Positions 8,684 through 17,856 are shown, numbered from the stretch's first letter. The stretch is DNA of 56,664 nt from Patulibacter medicamentivorans (GCF_000240225.1 NZ_AGUD01000306.1:1-56664), one strand, 5' to 3'. The notes: generated by a model from the letters alone, not told the origin. Numbers and translations are program-made.

Positions 8684-9826
8684 ATGGCAATTCGGACAGC
8701 TGGTCCGAGGACGCGACGCGGCCGGTGGGCGGCCGCGCTCGCGACGACGGTGGCGGCGATGGCGCTGGCGGCCGCGCCCGCCGGGGCCGTACCGCAGACG
8801 AACCCGATCCCGCTCGACACGCTGGCGGCCGCGCCGGTCAACGGCGCGCTCGCCAACGGCGCCGAGTGGACCGTCGACACCGGTGGCCCGTGGACCGGCG
8901 GCAGCTACTACCACTTCACCTGCGCGACCGGCGCGCAGACCTGGACCTTCGACCGCCCGGTCGACCTGCGGTTCGGGATCACGGGCCTCAACGCCCCGGG
9001 CGAGAGCGTCCAGCTCCCGGTCGGCGTCGAGCCGGTGTCGATCGACCCGCTGCACCAGTGGGATCCGGCCACGCGCACCGTCTCGCGCGTGACCAACGCC
9101 AGCCAGACCCGGGTCTCGGTCTTCACGCTCGCGAACACCGAGGAGCTGGTGCTGACGCCCGTCGGCGGCTGCGGCTGGTCGCGCGGGGTCTCGTTCATCG
9201 AGGTGACCTCGGAGGTCCAGGCGGATCCGCCGTCGGTGTCGATCGACGGCCCGCAGGACGGCGCCGAGTTCTACGCCGGCCAGCAGGTTCCGGCGCAGTA
9301 CGCCTGCCAGCCCGCCACCGGGACCACGATCGCGTCCTGCGAGGGCGACGTCGCCAACGGGGCGAACGTCGACACCTCGTCGCCCGGCACGAAGACGTTC
9401 TCGGTCAAGGCGGTCGGCAACGACGGCCAGGAGACGACCAAGACCGTCACGTACACGGTTCGCAAGTCGAAGGCCGGCATGCGGATCGAGCCGTCGGTTC
9501 TGGCGATCCTCCCGGCGAAGCCCGGCAGGGGCCTGCTGCCGCTGAGCCCGCTGGCACGCGTCACGCTGACGTTCGCGGCGCGGTTGGTCGACGAGGGCGG
9601 CAAGCCGGTCGTCGGTGAGAACGTCACGTTCACCGGCGCCGGTGGCAGCTGCACCGCTCGCACCGACGCCGACGGCGTCGCCAACTGCGGCGACTTCGTC
9701 AACGGCCTGGTCTCGCTGCTGTCGCTGGGCTACAGCGCCCGCTTCGACGGCAGCGCCACGCAGCAGCCGGTGGCCGGTCACGGCTACCTGATCGAGGCCA
9801 CCGACCTCGGTCTGCGGCTGCTCTAG
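8684..9826 (+). CDS. Secreted protein with Ig-like domains
   Basis: A 380-residue protein from ATG 8684 with AAGGGGG upstream as ribosome site. It has a twin-basic N-terminus (RTRRGR) and a hydrophobic stretch ending in APAGA, a clear signal peptide. A middle domain (roughly residues 30-175) is cysteine-containing and beta-rich. It is followed by a bacterial Ig-like repeat starting PPSVSIDGPQDGAEFYAGQQ with the usual paired cysteines. A final ~100 residues include GKPVVGENVTFTG, typical of an invasin/Big_1-type Ig fold. Expected outside the cell or wall-attached; no LPXTG anchor is seen. Function unknown. Confidence 0.8.
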   Translation: MAIRTAGPRTRRGRWAAALATTVAAMALAAAPAGAVPQTNPIPLDTLAAAPVNGALANGAEWTVDTGGPWTGGSYYHFTCATGAQTWTFDRPVDLRFGITGLNAPGESVQLPVGVEPVSIDPLHQWDPATRTVSRVTNASQTRVSVFTLANTEELVLTPVGGCGWSRGVSFIEVTSEVQADPPSVSIDGPQDGAEFYAGQQVPAQYACQPATGTTIASCEGDVANGANVDTSSPGTKTFSVKAVGNDGQETTKTVTYTVRKSKAGMRIEPSVLAILPAKPGRGLLPLSPLARVTLTFAARLVDEGGKPVVGENVTFTGAGGSCTARTDADGVANCGDFVNGLVSLLSLGYSARFDGSATQQPVAGHGYLIEATDLGLRLL

Positions 9827-9839
9827 CCGCTCCCGGGAA

Positions 9840-9870
9840 GGCGAGGGGCGGCGTGCCGCCGTCCCTCGCC
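9840..9870 (+). terminator. Hairpin terminator after the secreted Ig-like protein gene
   Basis: GGCGAGGG (9840-9847) pairs with CCCTCGCC (9863-9870), with a further inner CGGC/GCCG stem. It lies 14 bases after the stop codon. There is no T tract, as is usual at this GC content. Confidence 0.5.
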
Positions 9871-9941
9871 CCCGATGGCTCGCGGGCGCCGCTCCCTCCG
9901 TACTCCGGCGCCCCGCCCCCCTTCGGGTGCATCCGCGCCCG

Positions 9942-9957
9942 CCCCCCCCCAAAGGAG
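9942..9957 (+). promoter_or_regulatory. Poly-C tract abutting a strong Shine-Dalgarno site
   Basis: Nine consecutive C residues (9942-9950) run directly into AAAGGAG (9951-9957), which is 7 bases before the ATG at 9965. The site fixes the start of the following gene. A homopolymer of this length next to a ribosome site could change length by slippage. Confidence 0.6.
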
Positions 9958-9964
9958 ATCCACG

Positions 9965-11965
9965 ATGAAGAAGACGCTCCGCGCGCTCGCGCGGCGGCGG
10001 TCGACGGCCCACGGCCTCGATGCCGTCGCGCCCACGCACCACGCGAATCCCACCACCTGCGCCGCTGGCGCCCCCACCGTCGGTCGGGCGCTGGCGGCCG
10101 CGGCGATCGGCACGGCACTGAGCATCGGCCTGGCCGCGCCCGCGGCGGCGGCGGTCACCGGTCCGAACCTCGCCGTCAACGGCGACGCGGAAGCGGCGCT
10201 CGGCGGGGAGTGGGTCAACGCGACCGGCGCGCTGGCCCGGGCGCAGCACGGCGTCGGCGGGTACCCGGGGTCGTCCATCATCGGCGGCGGCAGCTTCGAC
10301 GGCGGGACCTACCTCTTCTACGGCGGCAGCACCGCGACGATGGAGACGGTCCAGACGATCCAGCTGACCGGCGCCGACCTGACCGACGTCGCGGCCGGCG
10401 GCGTGCACTCGTCGCTGAGCGCGTTCATCGGCGGCTACGCCGGCCAGGGCGATCACCTGGGGCTGGAGGCGACCTGGAAGGACGCCCTCGGCAGCGACCT
10501 GCTGACCCAGGTCCTGGACCCGGTCACCAACGTCGAGCGACGCAACCGCAGCGGCTTCCTCCCGCGCGAGGACATCCAGACGATCCCGGCCGGCGCGACC
10601 CAGGTCGCGGTCAAGCTGACGGGCACCCGCACCAGCGGGACGGCCAACGACGGCTACATCGACAACATCTCGCTGCGGCTGATCCGCGGCAACCCGCCGC
10701 AGCTGTCGAAGGCGTTCGGCCCGACCTCGACCGCGCCCGGCGTGCCGTCGCGGCTGACGCTGACGATCGCGAACCCGGATCCCGAGGCCGCGACCGGCTG
10801 GACGTTCACCGACGACCTGGCGGTCGGGCTCGCGATCGCGTCGCCGGCCAACGCGACGACGACCTGCCCGAACGCGGTCGTCGAGGCTCCCGACGGCGGC
10901 GAGACGATCGGCGTCACCGGCGACGTCGACGCGTCGTCCAGCTGCACGGTGTCCGTCGACGTGGTCGGCGACGCCAAGGGCACCTACGCCAACGGCGCCG
11001 ACAACATCAGCGCGATCGGGCTGCTGCGCCCGGCCGAGGACGCCAAGCTGGTCATCGAGGACCCGGCCGCCCCGACCGCCCGGATCGCCGACCCCGGCGT
11101 GAGCGGTCCGATCGGCCAGGGCGCCACCGTGCCCGTCGACTTCGGCTGCGACGGCGGCATCGCCCCGGTCCGCTGCGAGGGCACGGTGACGCTGCCCGAC
11201 GGCACGGTCGTGCCGATCGCCGACGGCGGCCCGCTGCCCACCGGCCAGCCGGGAACCCACACGATCACGGTCACCGCGACCGACGCTCGGGGGATGGTCA
11301 CCAAGACCACGCGGACCTACGTCGTGGCCGCGCCCGCGCCGGCGCCGAGGAGCGAGGACGACGTCCTGCTGGAGTGCGGGCGGATCCCGGTGACGCTGAT
11401 CGACGTCACGCGCGGCTCGCGGAGCCGCCGCGGCGGCTGGTCGCGGACGACGATCGTCGGCGTCGCCGACCGGCGCTTCGCCGGCCAGCCGGTGGCGATC
11501 CGCTACCAGGCCACGAACCGGGTCGTGGCGCGGCCGACGGTCGGCGCGGACGGGCGCTTCCGGGCCCAGGTGGCCGATCCCGACCCGCGCAACCGCGCCG
11601 ACGCCGAGAAGCGCCGCTACCGCGCCGAGATCGGCGGCGAGCGGTCGCTGGCGCTCAAGCTGACCCGCCGCTTCACGACCACCTCGGTGACGCCGAAGGG
11701 CGCGCGCTGGGTCGTGCGCGCGACGGCGACCAGGCCGCTGGTCAAGGGCCGCGCGACCGTCGAGGTCCGGATCAAGAACAGCTGCGACGGCAGCGGCTGG
11801 AAGACGATCGGCAGCGGGCGCCTGGCGGCCAGCGGACGCGTCGTCAAGCAGATCCCGGCCCCGAGGCCCGGCAGCTTCCAGGTCGTCCGGCTGGTCACCA
11901 CCGTCGACGGGGTGAACGGCCGCAAGGCCGGCCGCACCTACACGGTGCCGCGCGGCCTGCGCTGA
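9965..11965 (+). CDS. Secreted multi-domain surface protein (DUF11-like and Ig-like domains)
   Basis: A 666-residue protein. The ATG at 9965 is chosen because of the perfect AAAGGAG upstream. A long signal-like N-terminus with a hydrophobic segment near residues 39-62 (VGRALAAAAIGTALSIG, then AAPAAAA) precedes a carbohydrate-binding-like beta domain starting PNLAVNGDAEAALGGEW. A DUF11-type domain follows (PPQLSKAFGPTSTAPG, with paired Cys), then an Ig-like repeat (PTARIADPG to VTATDARGMVTK). The last ~210 residues are basic and beta-rich and open with LLECGRIPVTLIDVT. No sortase or membrane anchor is evident. The neighbour upstream is another secreted Ig-like protein, so the pair may form a surface layer or matrix; this is inference. 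Confidence 0.8.
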   Translation: MKKTLRALARRRSTAHGLDAVAPTHHANPTTCAAGAPTVGRALAAAAIGTALSIGLAAPAAAAVTGPNLAVNGDAEAALGGEWVNATGALARAQHGVGGYPGSSIIGGGSFDGGTYLFYGGSTATMETVQTIQLTGADLTDVAAGGVHSSLSAFIGGYAGQGDHLGLEATWKDALGSDLLTQVLDPVTNVERRNRSGFLPREDIQTIPAGATQVAVKLTGTRTSGTANDGYIDNISLRLIRGNPPQLSKAFGPTSTAPGVPSRLTLTIANPDPEAATGWTFTDDLAVGLAIASPANATTTCPNAVVEAPDGGETIGVTGDVDASSSCTVSVDVVGDAKGTYANGADNISAIGLLRPAEDAKLVIEDPAAPTARIADPGVSGPIGQGATVPVDFGCDGGIAPVRCEGTVTLPDGTVVPIADGGPLPTGQPGTHTITVTATDARGMVTKTTRTYVVAAPAPAPRSEDDVLLECGRIPVTLIDVTRGSRSRRGGWSRTTIVGVADRRFAGQPVAIRYQATNRVVARPTVGADGRFRAQVADPDPRNRADAEKRRYRAEIGGERSLALKLTRRFTTTSVTPKGARWVVRATATRPLVKGRATVEVRIKNSCDGSGWKTIGSGRLAASGRVVKQIPAPRPGSFQVVRLVTTVDGVNGRKAGRTYTVPRGLR

Positions 11966-11995
11966 GCGGCAGCGCGGCGCGCGGGAGGCGCCTCT

Positions 11996-12009
11996 GGCCG
12001 CGCGCGGCC
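11996..12009. terminator. Perfect palindrome between convergent genes
   Basis: GGCCGCGCGCGGCC is a 14-base perfect palindrome in the 73-base gap between the convergent surface-protein and VIT genes, next to other GC-rich inverted repeats. Position suggests a bidirectional terminator; no T tract is present. Confidence 0.35.
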
Positions 12010-12038
12010 GGGGGCGCCGGCCCGGGCCCTCGACGGCG

Positions 12039-12779
12039 TCAGATCGCCGTCCCGACCGCCGCGCCGATCAGGTAGGTGACGGCCATCGCGGCCGCGCCCC
12101 AGCCGAGGACGCGCACGGTCGCGGGACGGCGACGGGCGCCGCCGAGCCGGGCGCCGATCGCGCCCAGCGCGGCGAGCGCCACCAGGGTCACGACGACGAT
12201 CACCGGCGTCCGCGCCCCGTCGGGCACCAGGCCCGCGGCCAGCAGCGGCACGATCGCTCCGGAGGCGAAGGCCGCGGCCGACGATCCCGCGGCCTGCACC
12301 GGGCGGGCGCGGCGCTCCTCCTCGAGGCCGAGCTCGTCGCGCAGATGGGCAGTCAGGGCGTCCCGCGCCGTCAGCGCCTCGGCGACCTGCCCGGCCAGCT
12401 CGGCGGGCAGCCCGCGATCCTCGTAGATCGCCTGCAGCTCCGCCAGCTCGCCCTCCGGGTCGGTCCGCAGCTCGTGCTCCTCCAGCCGCACGTCGGCCAG
12501 CTCGGTGTCGCGCTGCGAGCTGACCGAGACGTACTCGCCGGCCGCCATCGACAGCGCGCCGCCGACCAGGCCCGCGATCCCGGCGGTCACGATCGCGCTG
12601 CCGGAGGCGCCGGACCCGGCGACGCCGAGCACCAGGCTCGAGGTCGACACGATCCCGTCGTTGGCCCCGAGGACGGCCGCCCGCAGCCAGTTGGAGCGGT
12701 AGCTGAGATGCGACTCGGCCGCCGAGACGGCCGGGCCGGTGGCGACGGTCGGCGCCTCGGGAGGGGATCGGAAGGCCAT
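12039..12779 (-). CDS. VIT1/CCC1-family membrane transporter
   Basis: A 246-residue protein from ATG 12779, chosen because GAGGA lies 6 bases upstream; an in-frame GTG at 12842 would add 21 residues. The VIT family moves iron or manganese across membranes. The N-terminal helix motif LRAAVLGANDGIVSTSSLVLGVAG and the AGEYVSVSSQRDTE stretch are characteristic. The cytoplasmic loop (ELRTDPEGELAELQAIYEDRG) is acidic, like the metal-binding segment of plant VIT1, and three more hydrophobic helices follow. It stands alone facing the surface-protein gene. Confidence 0.88.
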   Translation of the reverse strand: MAFRSPPEAPTVATGPAVSAAESHLSYRSNWLRAAVLGANDGIVSTSSLVLGVAGSGASGSAIVTAGIAGLVGGALSMAAGEYVSVSSQRDTELADVRLEEHELRTDPEGELAELQAIYEDRGLPAELAGQVAEALTARDALTAHLRDELGLEEERRARPVQAAGSSAAAFASGAIVPLLAAGLVPDGARTPVIVVVTLVALAALGAIGARLGGARRRPATVRVLGWGAAAMAVTYLIGAAVGTAI

Positions 12780-12927
12780 CGGGGTCCTCGGGTCGAACGC
12801 GGGCTTGCGCGGGCGCTCGGGGAGCCGCCCGTGCTGAGCCACGCTAGCCGCGGCGGATCGCGGAGGGATCGGGAGCCGCTACGGAGACGCGTCCGGGGAG
12901 GACCGCGGCCTCAGCCTGGATCCAGGC

Positions 12928-14451
12928 TCAGGCGCCGGCGGCGGCCTCCACCGCGGCACCGTCGGCGACCGTGAACCGGTAGTCGTCCAGATCGAAGCGG
13001 GCGCTGTGCCACGCGGCCTCGAGCGTCAGCGACGAGCGGAACGGGACGTCGCCGTGGCGGTCGAAGTAGTAGCTGTTGGCGACCGAGCAGCTGTCCTGGA
13101 AGAACACCTGCCTGCCGCGACGGGCCAGCATCGACTCGAAGTAGCGGCGGTTGGCCTCGGGCGTGACCTCGATCGCGGTCGAGCCGTCGCGGCGCGCGCG
13201 CTTGAGGCAGCGGACGATGTGCCGGACCTGGTTCTCGATCAGGGTGAAGTAGCTGGCCCCGTTGTAGCCGTACGGGCCGAGGACCAGGAAGAGGCTCGGG
13301 AAGCCGGGGACGCTGATCCCCTCGTAGGCCTGGAAGCGGTGCTCCATCCACCAGTCCTCGAGGTCGACCTGTCCGCGGCCGCGGATCGGGAACGGCGGCA
13401 TGTTGCCCTGGTCGAAGACCTTGAAGCCGGTCGCCAGGATCAGGACGTCGGCGTCGTGCTCGCTGCCGTCGGCGCAGCGGATCCCGGTCTCGGCGACGGC
13501 CTCGATCGGCGTCGTCTCGAGCGTGACGTTCGGCCGGTTGAAGGTCGCCAGGTAGGTGTTGGAGAAGCTCGGGCGCTTGCAGCCGACCGCGTACTCCGGC
13601 GTCAGCTTGCGGCGCAGCTCCGGGTCCTTCACCTGCCGCCGCAGGTGCGCGCGGCCGAGCCGCTCGGCCCCGTTCGCGGCCGGCAGGACGCCGTGGAAGT
13701 GCGCCGGCAGCGGGAAGGTCGCCTCGACGAAGGCCTGGCTGGCGATCCGGGTCACCAGCTTCGCCCCGGGCAGCCGCGAGAGCGCCGCGCGCACCGGCCA
13801 CGGCAGCGCGGCGTCGGGCCGCGGAAGGCACCAGATCGGCGTCCGCTGGAAGACGGTCAGGTGCTCGACCTCGGACGCGATCGACGGGATCACCTGGACC
13901 GCCGAGGCGCCCGTGCCGATGATCGCGACCCGCTTGCCGCGCAGGTCCTGCTCGTGGTCCCAGCGGGCGGTGTGGATCACCGGTCCGGCGAACGCCTCGA
14001 CCCCGGCGATCTCGGGCCGCTTCGGCTGGGTCAGCACGCCGGTGGCGCCGATCACGAAGCGGGCGGTGACGGTCGAGCCGTCGCCGATCTCGAGCCGCCA
14101 GAGGTGCTCGCCGTCGTCGAAGGAGGCGCCGGTGACCTTGGTCCCGAAGCGGATCCGGCTGCGCAGGCCGTAGCTGTCGACGCAGTGCTCGGCGTAGGCC
14201 TTGAGCTCGCGACCGGGCGCGTAGACCCGCGACCAGTCCGACCGCTGCTCGAACGAGAACTGGTAGCTGAAGGAGGGGATGTCGACCCCGATCCCGGGGT
14301 AGGTGTTCCAGTGCCAGGTCCCGCCGACGCCGTCGCCCTCCTCGAGCAGCACGTAGTCGAGGATCCCGGCGTCGTCGAGCTTGATCGCCGCGCCGATGCC
14401 GGAGAACCCGGCCCCGATCACGACGACCTCGTGGTCCGGCTGCTCGCTCAT
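12928..14451 (-). CDS. Flavin-containing monooxygenase, Baeyer-Villiger type
   Basis: A 507-residue FAD- and NADPH-dependent enzyme with ATG start. The FAD Rossmann motif GAGFSGIG is near residues 13-20, the second dinucleotide motif GTGASAVQ near 178, and the Baeyer-Villiger fingerprint FAGPVIHTARWD spans 154-165. It would insert oxygen next to a carbonyl to make an ester or lactone. It is the last gene of a four-gene operon: its ATG overlaps the TGA of the hydrolase gene (ATGA). The second monooxygenase at 26198-27763 is a relative. Substrate unknown; the context suggests a ketone made by the upstream P450 and SDR. Confidence 0.9.
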   Translation of the reverse strand: MSEQPDHEVVVIGAGFSGIGAAIKLDDAGILDYVLLEEGDGVGGTWHWNTYPGIGVDIPSFSYQFSFEQRSDWSRVYAPGRELKAYAEHCVDSYGLRSRIRFGTKVTGASFDDGEHLWRLEIGDGSTVTARFVIGATGVLTQPKRPEIAGVEAFAGPVIHTARWDHEQDLRGKRVAIIGTGASAVQVIPSIASEVEHLTVFQRTPIWCLPRPDAALPWPVRAALSRLPGAKLVTRIASQAFVEATFPLPAHFHGVLPAANGAERLGRAHLRRQVKDPELRRKLTPEYAVGCKRPSFSNTYLATFNRPNVTLETTPIEAVAETGIRCADGSEHDADVLILATGFKVFDQGNMPPFPIRGRGQVDLEDWWMEHRFQAYEGISVPGFPSLFLVLGPYGYNGASYFTLIENQVRHIVRCLKRARRDGSTAIEVTPEANRRYFESMLARRGRQVFFQDSCSVANSYYFDRHGDVPFRSSLTLEAAWHSARFDLDDYRFTVADGAAVEAAAGA

Positions 14452-15590
14452 CGATCGTCCTCGGTCGCGGTGGTCGGCGCGGCGGGCGCCGCGCCGTCGA
14501 TCAGCTCGCGCATCGCGCTCAGGTAGCGCTCGCGCCCCAGGTGCAGCACGTGGCTGCCCGGGAACCAGTGCAGCTGCGGCTGCCGCCAGTGCTCCCACAG
14601 CAGCACGCTCTGCGACGGCGGCGCCAACCGGTCGCCGAGCCCGGCCACGATCATCAGCCGCTCCCGGGGCAGCAGCGCCGGGTAGTGGAGCGGGCCGTGC
14701 ACCAGCAGCGCCTGCTCCAGCAGCTCGCGCGGGACGCCGCCGACGGTGCGCGCCGCCGCGCCCGCCAGGTTGGCCGGGAACCAGCCGTTCAGCAGCGGTG
14801 GCAGGCTGGTCACGGCGGCGTTCGGGATCGCGAAGTCCAGCCGCGGGTCGACGGCGGCGGCCAGGGCGCTGGTGTAGCCGCCGAGCGACAGCCCGGTGAC
14901 GCCGATCCGCGGCGCGCCCTGCGCCTGCAGGTGGTCGAGCAGCGCGCGGAAGTCGTGAATCGCGTGCAGGATCGCCTCGCTGAAGTGCGCCATCCCGTGC
15001 GCGAACAGCTCGACGCCGTTGACCGGCGCCCAGCGGCCGCGACGCGACCCGTGGAAGGGCAGCGTGTAGAGCGCCACGTCCCAGCCCTCGGCGAAGAACC
15101 GCTGGAGCGAGAAGAACGCGCTGTTGAACCACGCCGGCGACGCGCCGAAGCCGTGGATCACGCAGAGCGTCGGGCGCGGGCCGTCCTCGTGGCGCCAGTG
15201 CTGCGCCCGGGCGGTCGCGTTGTTGAGGTGGCGGGCGTAGTCGCGGCGCAGCGCCGGGTTGCGAGCGACGTAGGGGCTGGCGAAGCGCAGCAGCTCGACC
15301 CGCCCGCCGGGGACCCCGGGGCCGCGGCCGGGGGCGGCGACGACGTCGACCCGCTCCGGCGGCAGGAAGACCGCGGTCGGATCGCCGGCGGCGGCCAGCT
15401 CGGCGTAGAACTCCAGCCGCCGGCGCTCCTGGCGCCGCAGGTCGGTCGCGGCTGCGGGCAGCACCGCTCCGGCCAGCACGCTCGCGAGACCGGTGCGGAG
15501 GGCGTAGTCGCTGGCGACGGTGGCCCGGTAGGCCAGCTGGGTCGCCAGCGGCAGGTCCCCGGGGCGCGGCAGCCCGGCGACGGTGCTCAT
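14448..15590 (-). CDS. Alpha/beta hydrolase (ABHD18-like esterase)
   Basis: A 380-residue protein. The oxyanion region IHGFGASPAW, a middle TLPFHGSRRGRW and the nucleophile elbow GLSLGGYTSAL mark an alpha/beta hydrolase of the type related to ABHD18. There is no signal peptide. It begins with an ATG that overlaps the preceding SDR stop and ends overlapping the monooxygenase start, so translation is coupled on both sides. In the operon it is the natural candidate for cleaving the ester or lactone formed by the monooxygenase; this assignment is inference. Confidence 0.85.
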   Translation of the reverse strand: MSTVAGLPRPGDLPLATQLAYRATVASDYALRTGLASVLAGAVLPAAATDLRRQERRRLEFYAELAAAGDPTAVFLPPERVDVVAAPGRGPGVPGGRVELLRFASPYVARNPALRRDYARHLNNATARAQHWRHEDGPRPTLCVIHGFGASPAWFNSAFFSLQRFFAEGWDVALYTLPFHGSRRGRWAPVNGVELFAHGMAHFSEAILHAIHDFRALLDHLQAQGAPRIGVTGLSLGGYTSALAAAVDPRLDFAIPNAAVTSLPPLLNGWFPANLAGAAARTVGGVPRELLEQALLVHGPLHYPALLPRERLMIVAGLGDRLAPPSQSVLLWEHWRQPQLHWFPGSHVLHLGRERYLSAMRELIDGAAPAAPTTATEDDR

Positions 15591-16435
15591 GCGCGGCCTC
15601 CCCGGACGCCCGCGAAGACCCGTGCCAGCGACGCCCGGGTGGCGAGTGCCTGGACCGGCTTGGGCACCACCGGCAGCAGCCGGTAGGCGATCGCCGACTC
15701 CAGTCCGACCGGCACCAGCTCGTCGTTGCGGGCGACGGCCCGCGCGATCGCCCTGGCGACCAGGTCGGGGGAGTGGCCGAAGCGGAACGCGTCGGCGATC
15801 CGCTGCTGGCGCTCGGCGACCGGCCCGACCATCCGGGTCCGGGTGGCGATCGGCGTGTTGATGACGCCGGGGCAGATCGCGCTGACGCCGACGCCCGCGG
15901 CGGCCCAGTCGGCGCGCAGGCAGCGGGAGAAGGCGACGACGGCGGCCTTCGACGCGCAGTAGGCGGCCATGTCGCGGCTCATCGCGTAGGCGGCGCCCGA
16001 GGCGACGTTGACGACGTGGCCGCGACCGCGATCCACCATCCGCGCGCCGAAGGCCCGCGAGCCGTAGGCGACGCCGTCGAGGTTGATCCCCATCAGCCAG
16101 TCCCAGTCCTCGACCGCCGACTCCAGGAACGGGCCGGCGATCCCGACGCCGGCGTTGTTGACCAGCACGTCGACCGGTCCCTCGTCCTCGATCGCGTCGG
16201 CCAGCGCCGCGACCGCGGCGGCGTCCGCCACGTCGCAGGTCCAGGCGCTGGCGGCGGGGGTGGTCGGACGCCGGTCCCGGCAGGCGACGGCGGTCCGGTC
16301 GGCGGCGTCCCCGTCGATGTCGACGCAGGCGACGGTGGCGCCCATGCCGGCGAAGCGCAGCGCGGTCGCCCGGCCGATCCCGCTGCCGGCGCCGGTGACG
16401 ACGACGCGCGAGCCGTCGATCGGGAAGCGGCTCAT
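15587..16435 (-). CDS. Short-chain dehydrogenase/reductase
   Basis: A 282-residue classical SDR. The NAD(P) motif TGAGSGIG lies at residues 14-21, NNAG follows, and the catalytic Ser-Tyr-Lys set is in NVASGAAYAMSRDMAAYCASK (Tyr159, Lys163). The acidic residue at the end of the second strand (CVDIDGDA) favours NAD. It is coupled by ATGA overlaps to both P450 (upstream) and hydrolase (downstream). Likely role: oxidising the alcohol made by the P450 to a ketone. Confidence 0.92.
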   Translation of the reverse strand: MSRFPIDGSRVVVTGAGSGIGRATALRFAGMGATVACVDIDGDAADRTAVACRDRRPTTPAASAWTCDVADAAAVAALADAIEDEGPVDVLVNNAGVGIAGPFLESAVEDWDWLMGINLDGVAYGSRAFGARMVDRGRGHVVNVASGAAYAMSRDMAAYCASKAAVVAFSRCLRADWAAAGVGVSAICPGVINTPIATRTRMVGPVAERQQRIADAFRFGHSPDLVARAIARAVARNDELVPVGLESAIAYRLLPVVPKPVQALATRASLARVFAGVRGGRA

Positions 16436-17856
16436 GCGGCCACCGCCTCGCGGGTCGCGGCCGTGGCCCGGCGACGGGCGACCATCGGCATCCCGTAGCG
16501 GGGCCGGATCGTCATCGTCGCCTCGCGGGCGATCGGATGGCCGGGCAGGATCTCGTAGGTGAAGCACCGGCTCATCATCGCGGTGATCAGGGTGGTCTCG
16601 ATCAGGGCGAAGCTCTGGCCGGCGCAGACCCGTCGCCCGCCGCCGAACGGCAGGTAGGCGGAGCGGTGGTGCTTGCGGCCGTTCTCGGGCAGGAACCGGG
16701 TCGGGTCGAAGACCTCGGGGTCGGGCCAGAACCGCTCGTCGTGGTGCAGCTCGTTGACGGGGACGATCACGACCGAGCCCTTGCGGATCCGGTGCCCGTC
16801 GATCTCGTCGTCCTCGACGCAGACGCGGGGCACGATCCAGGCGGGGGAGAAGAGCCGCATCGCCTCCATCACGCAGGCGGTCGTCCAGGGCAGCCGGCGG
16901 ACGTCGTCGAACGCCGGGCGGCGGTCGCCGAGGACCTCGTCGACCTCGGCCAGCATCCGATCGCGGGCCTCGTGGTTGATCGCCAGCAGGTGCCACATCC
17001 ACGCCATCGCGTTGGCGGTCGTCTCGTGCCCGGCGAGCATGAAGGTGCAGGCCTCGTCGCGCACCCGCCGCAGCGGCAGCGGTTCGCCGTCGTCGTCGCG
17101 GATCGAGAGCAGCAGGCCGAGCAGGTCGTCGTCGCGGCCCGGGTTGGCCTGCCGGTCGTGGATGACCTTCCAGACGGTGTCGTCGATCGTGGAGAGCACG
17201 TCGTGGAGCTGGTTCAGCGGCGGGGGGAGGAACGGGACGTGCTGGATGATCGACACCGCGGCGCGGGTCAGCGGCGTCGGGGGGTTGCCGGCGAGCATCA
17301 GCCGCGCCGCGCGCTCCGAGGCTCGCAGGCCGAGCGTCACCCGCGAGCCGATCTGCTGGGCCAGGTCGGCCATCCCGCGCCCGAACAGCGCCGAGCCGAC
17401 GACGTCGAGGGTCAGCTCGGTCATCGCCTCGGTCATCTCGATCGGCTGGCGAGCGGCCGGGTCGTCCTCGTAGCGGGCGACGAACCGCTCGATCGGGTCG
17501 ACCATCAGGTCGAAGAGGTCGGTCAGGTGGCGCTTGGCCAGGACCGGGTTGATCATCATCCGGTGGCGGCGCCACGACTCGTCCTCGTCGGTGAAGAGGC
17601 TGAGCCCGACGGCGGCGCGCAGCATCTCGTACTCGATCGACTTGTGGTACCGGTCGACGCCGCCGTGGAAGACGTGGTCGACGTAGTCGGGGTGCTTGAG
17701 GATGTAGACCGTGCGGCGGTTGAAGCGGAAGCTGGCGATGTCCTCGCCGGGGATCCCGCGGACGATCGGGCTCTCGACGCCGAGGCCGTTGCGGACGACG
17801 TCGCTGATCACGCGCACGCCGCTCATCCGCGGCGTGCGGGCATGGGTGGCGGTCAT
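16432..17856 (-). CDS. Cytochrome P450
   Basis: A 474-residue heme-thiolate monooxygenase and the first gene of the operon. Visible are the I-helix oxygen-binding LAGHETTANAM, the K-helix EAMRLFSP (ExxR), and the heme loop FGGGRRVCAGQSFA with the proximal cysteine. The length and the PERF-like FDPTRFLPENGRKH resemble CYP families acting on fatty acids, alkanes or terpenoids (CYP4/CYP102/CYP197-like) more than short actinobacterial CYPs. No ferredoxin or reductase gene is adjacent. Expression is probably controlled by the TetR protein encoded divergently at 17974. Confidence 0.95.
   Translation of the reverse strand: MTATHARTPRMSGVRVISDVVRNGLGVESPIVRGIPGEDIASFRFNRRTVYILKHPDYVDHVFHGGVDRYHKSIEYEMLRAAVGLSLFTDEDESWRRHRMMINPVLAKRHLTDLFDLMVDPIERFVARYEDDPAARQPIEMTEAMTELTLDVVGSALFGRGMADLAQQIGSRVTLGLRASERAARLMLAGNPPTPLTRAAVSIIQHVPFLPPPLNQLHDVLSTIDDTVWKVIHDRQANPGRDDDLLGLLLSIRDDDGEPLPLRRVRDEACTFMLAGHETTANAMAWMWHLLAINHEARDRMLAEVDEVLGDRRPAFDDVRRLPWTTACVMEAMRLFSPAWIVPRVCVEDDEIDGHRIRKGSVVIVPVNELHHDERFWPDPEVFDPTRFLPENGRKHHRSAYLPFGGGRRVCAGQSFALIETTLITAMMSRCFTYEILPGHPIAREATMTIRPRYGMPMVARRRATAATREAVAA

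Noticed and set aside
12780..12842. Longer VIT protein starting at GTG 12842
   Set aside because: The extra 21 residues are basic low-complexity, and the ATG at 12779 has a well-placed GAGGA.
13006..14526. Plus-strand frame across the first Baeyer-Villiger monooxygenase gene
   Set aside because: Antisense shadow; the minus-strand product has complete FAD, NADPH and BVMO motifs.
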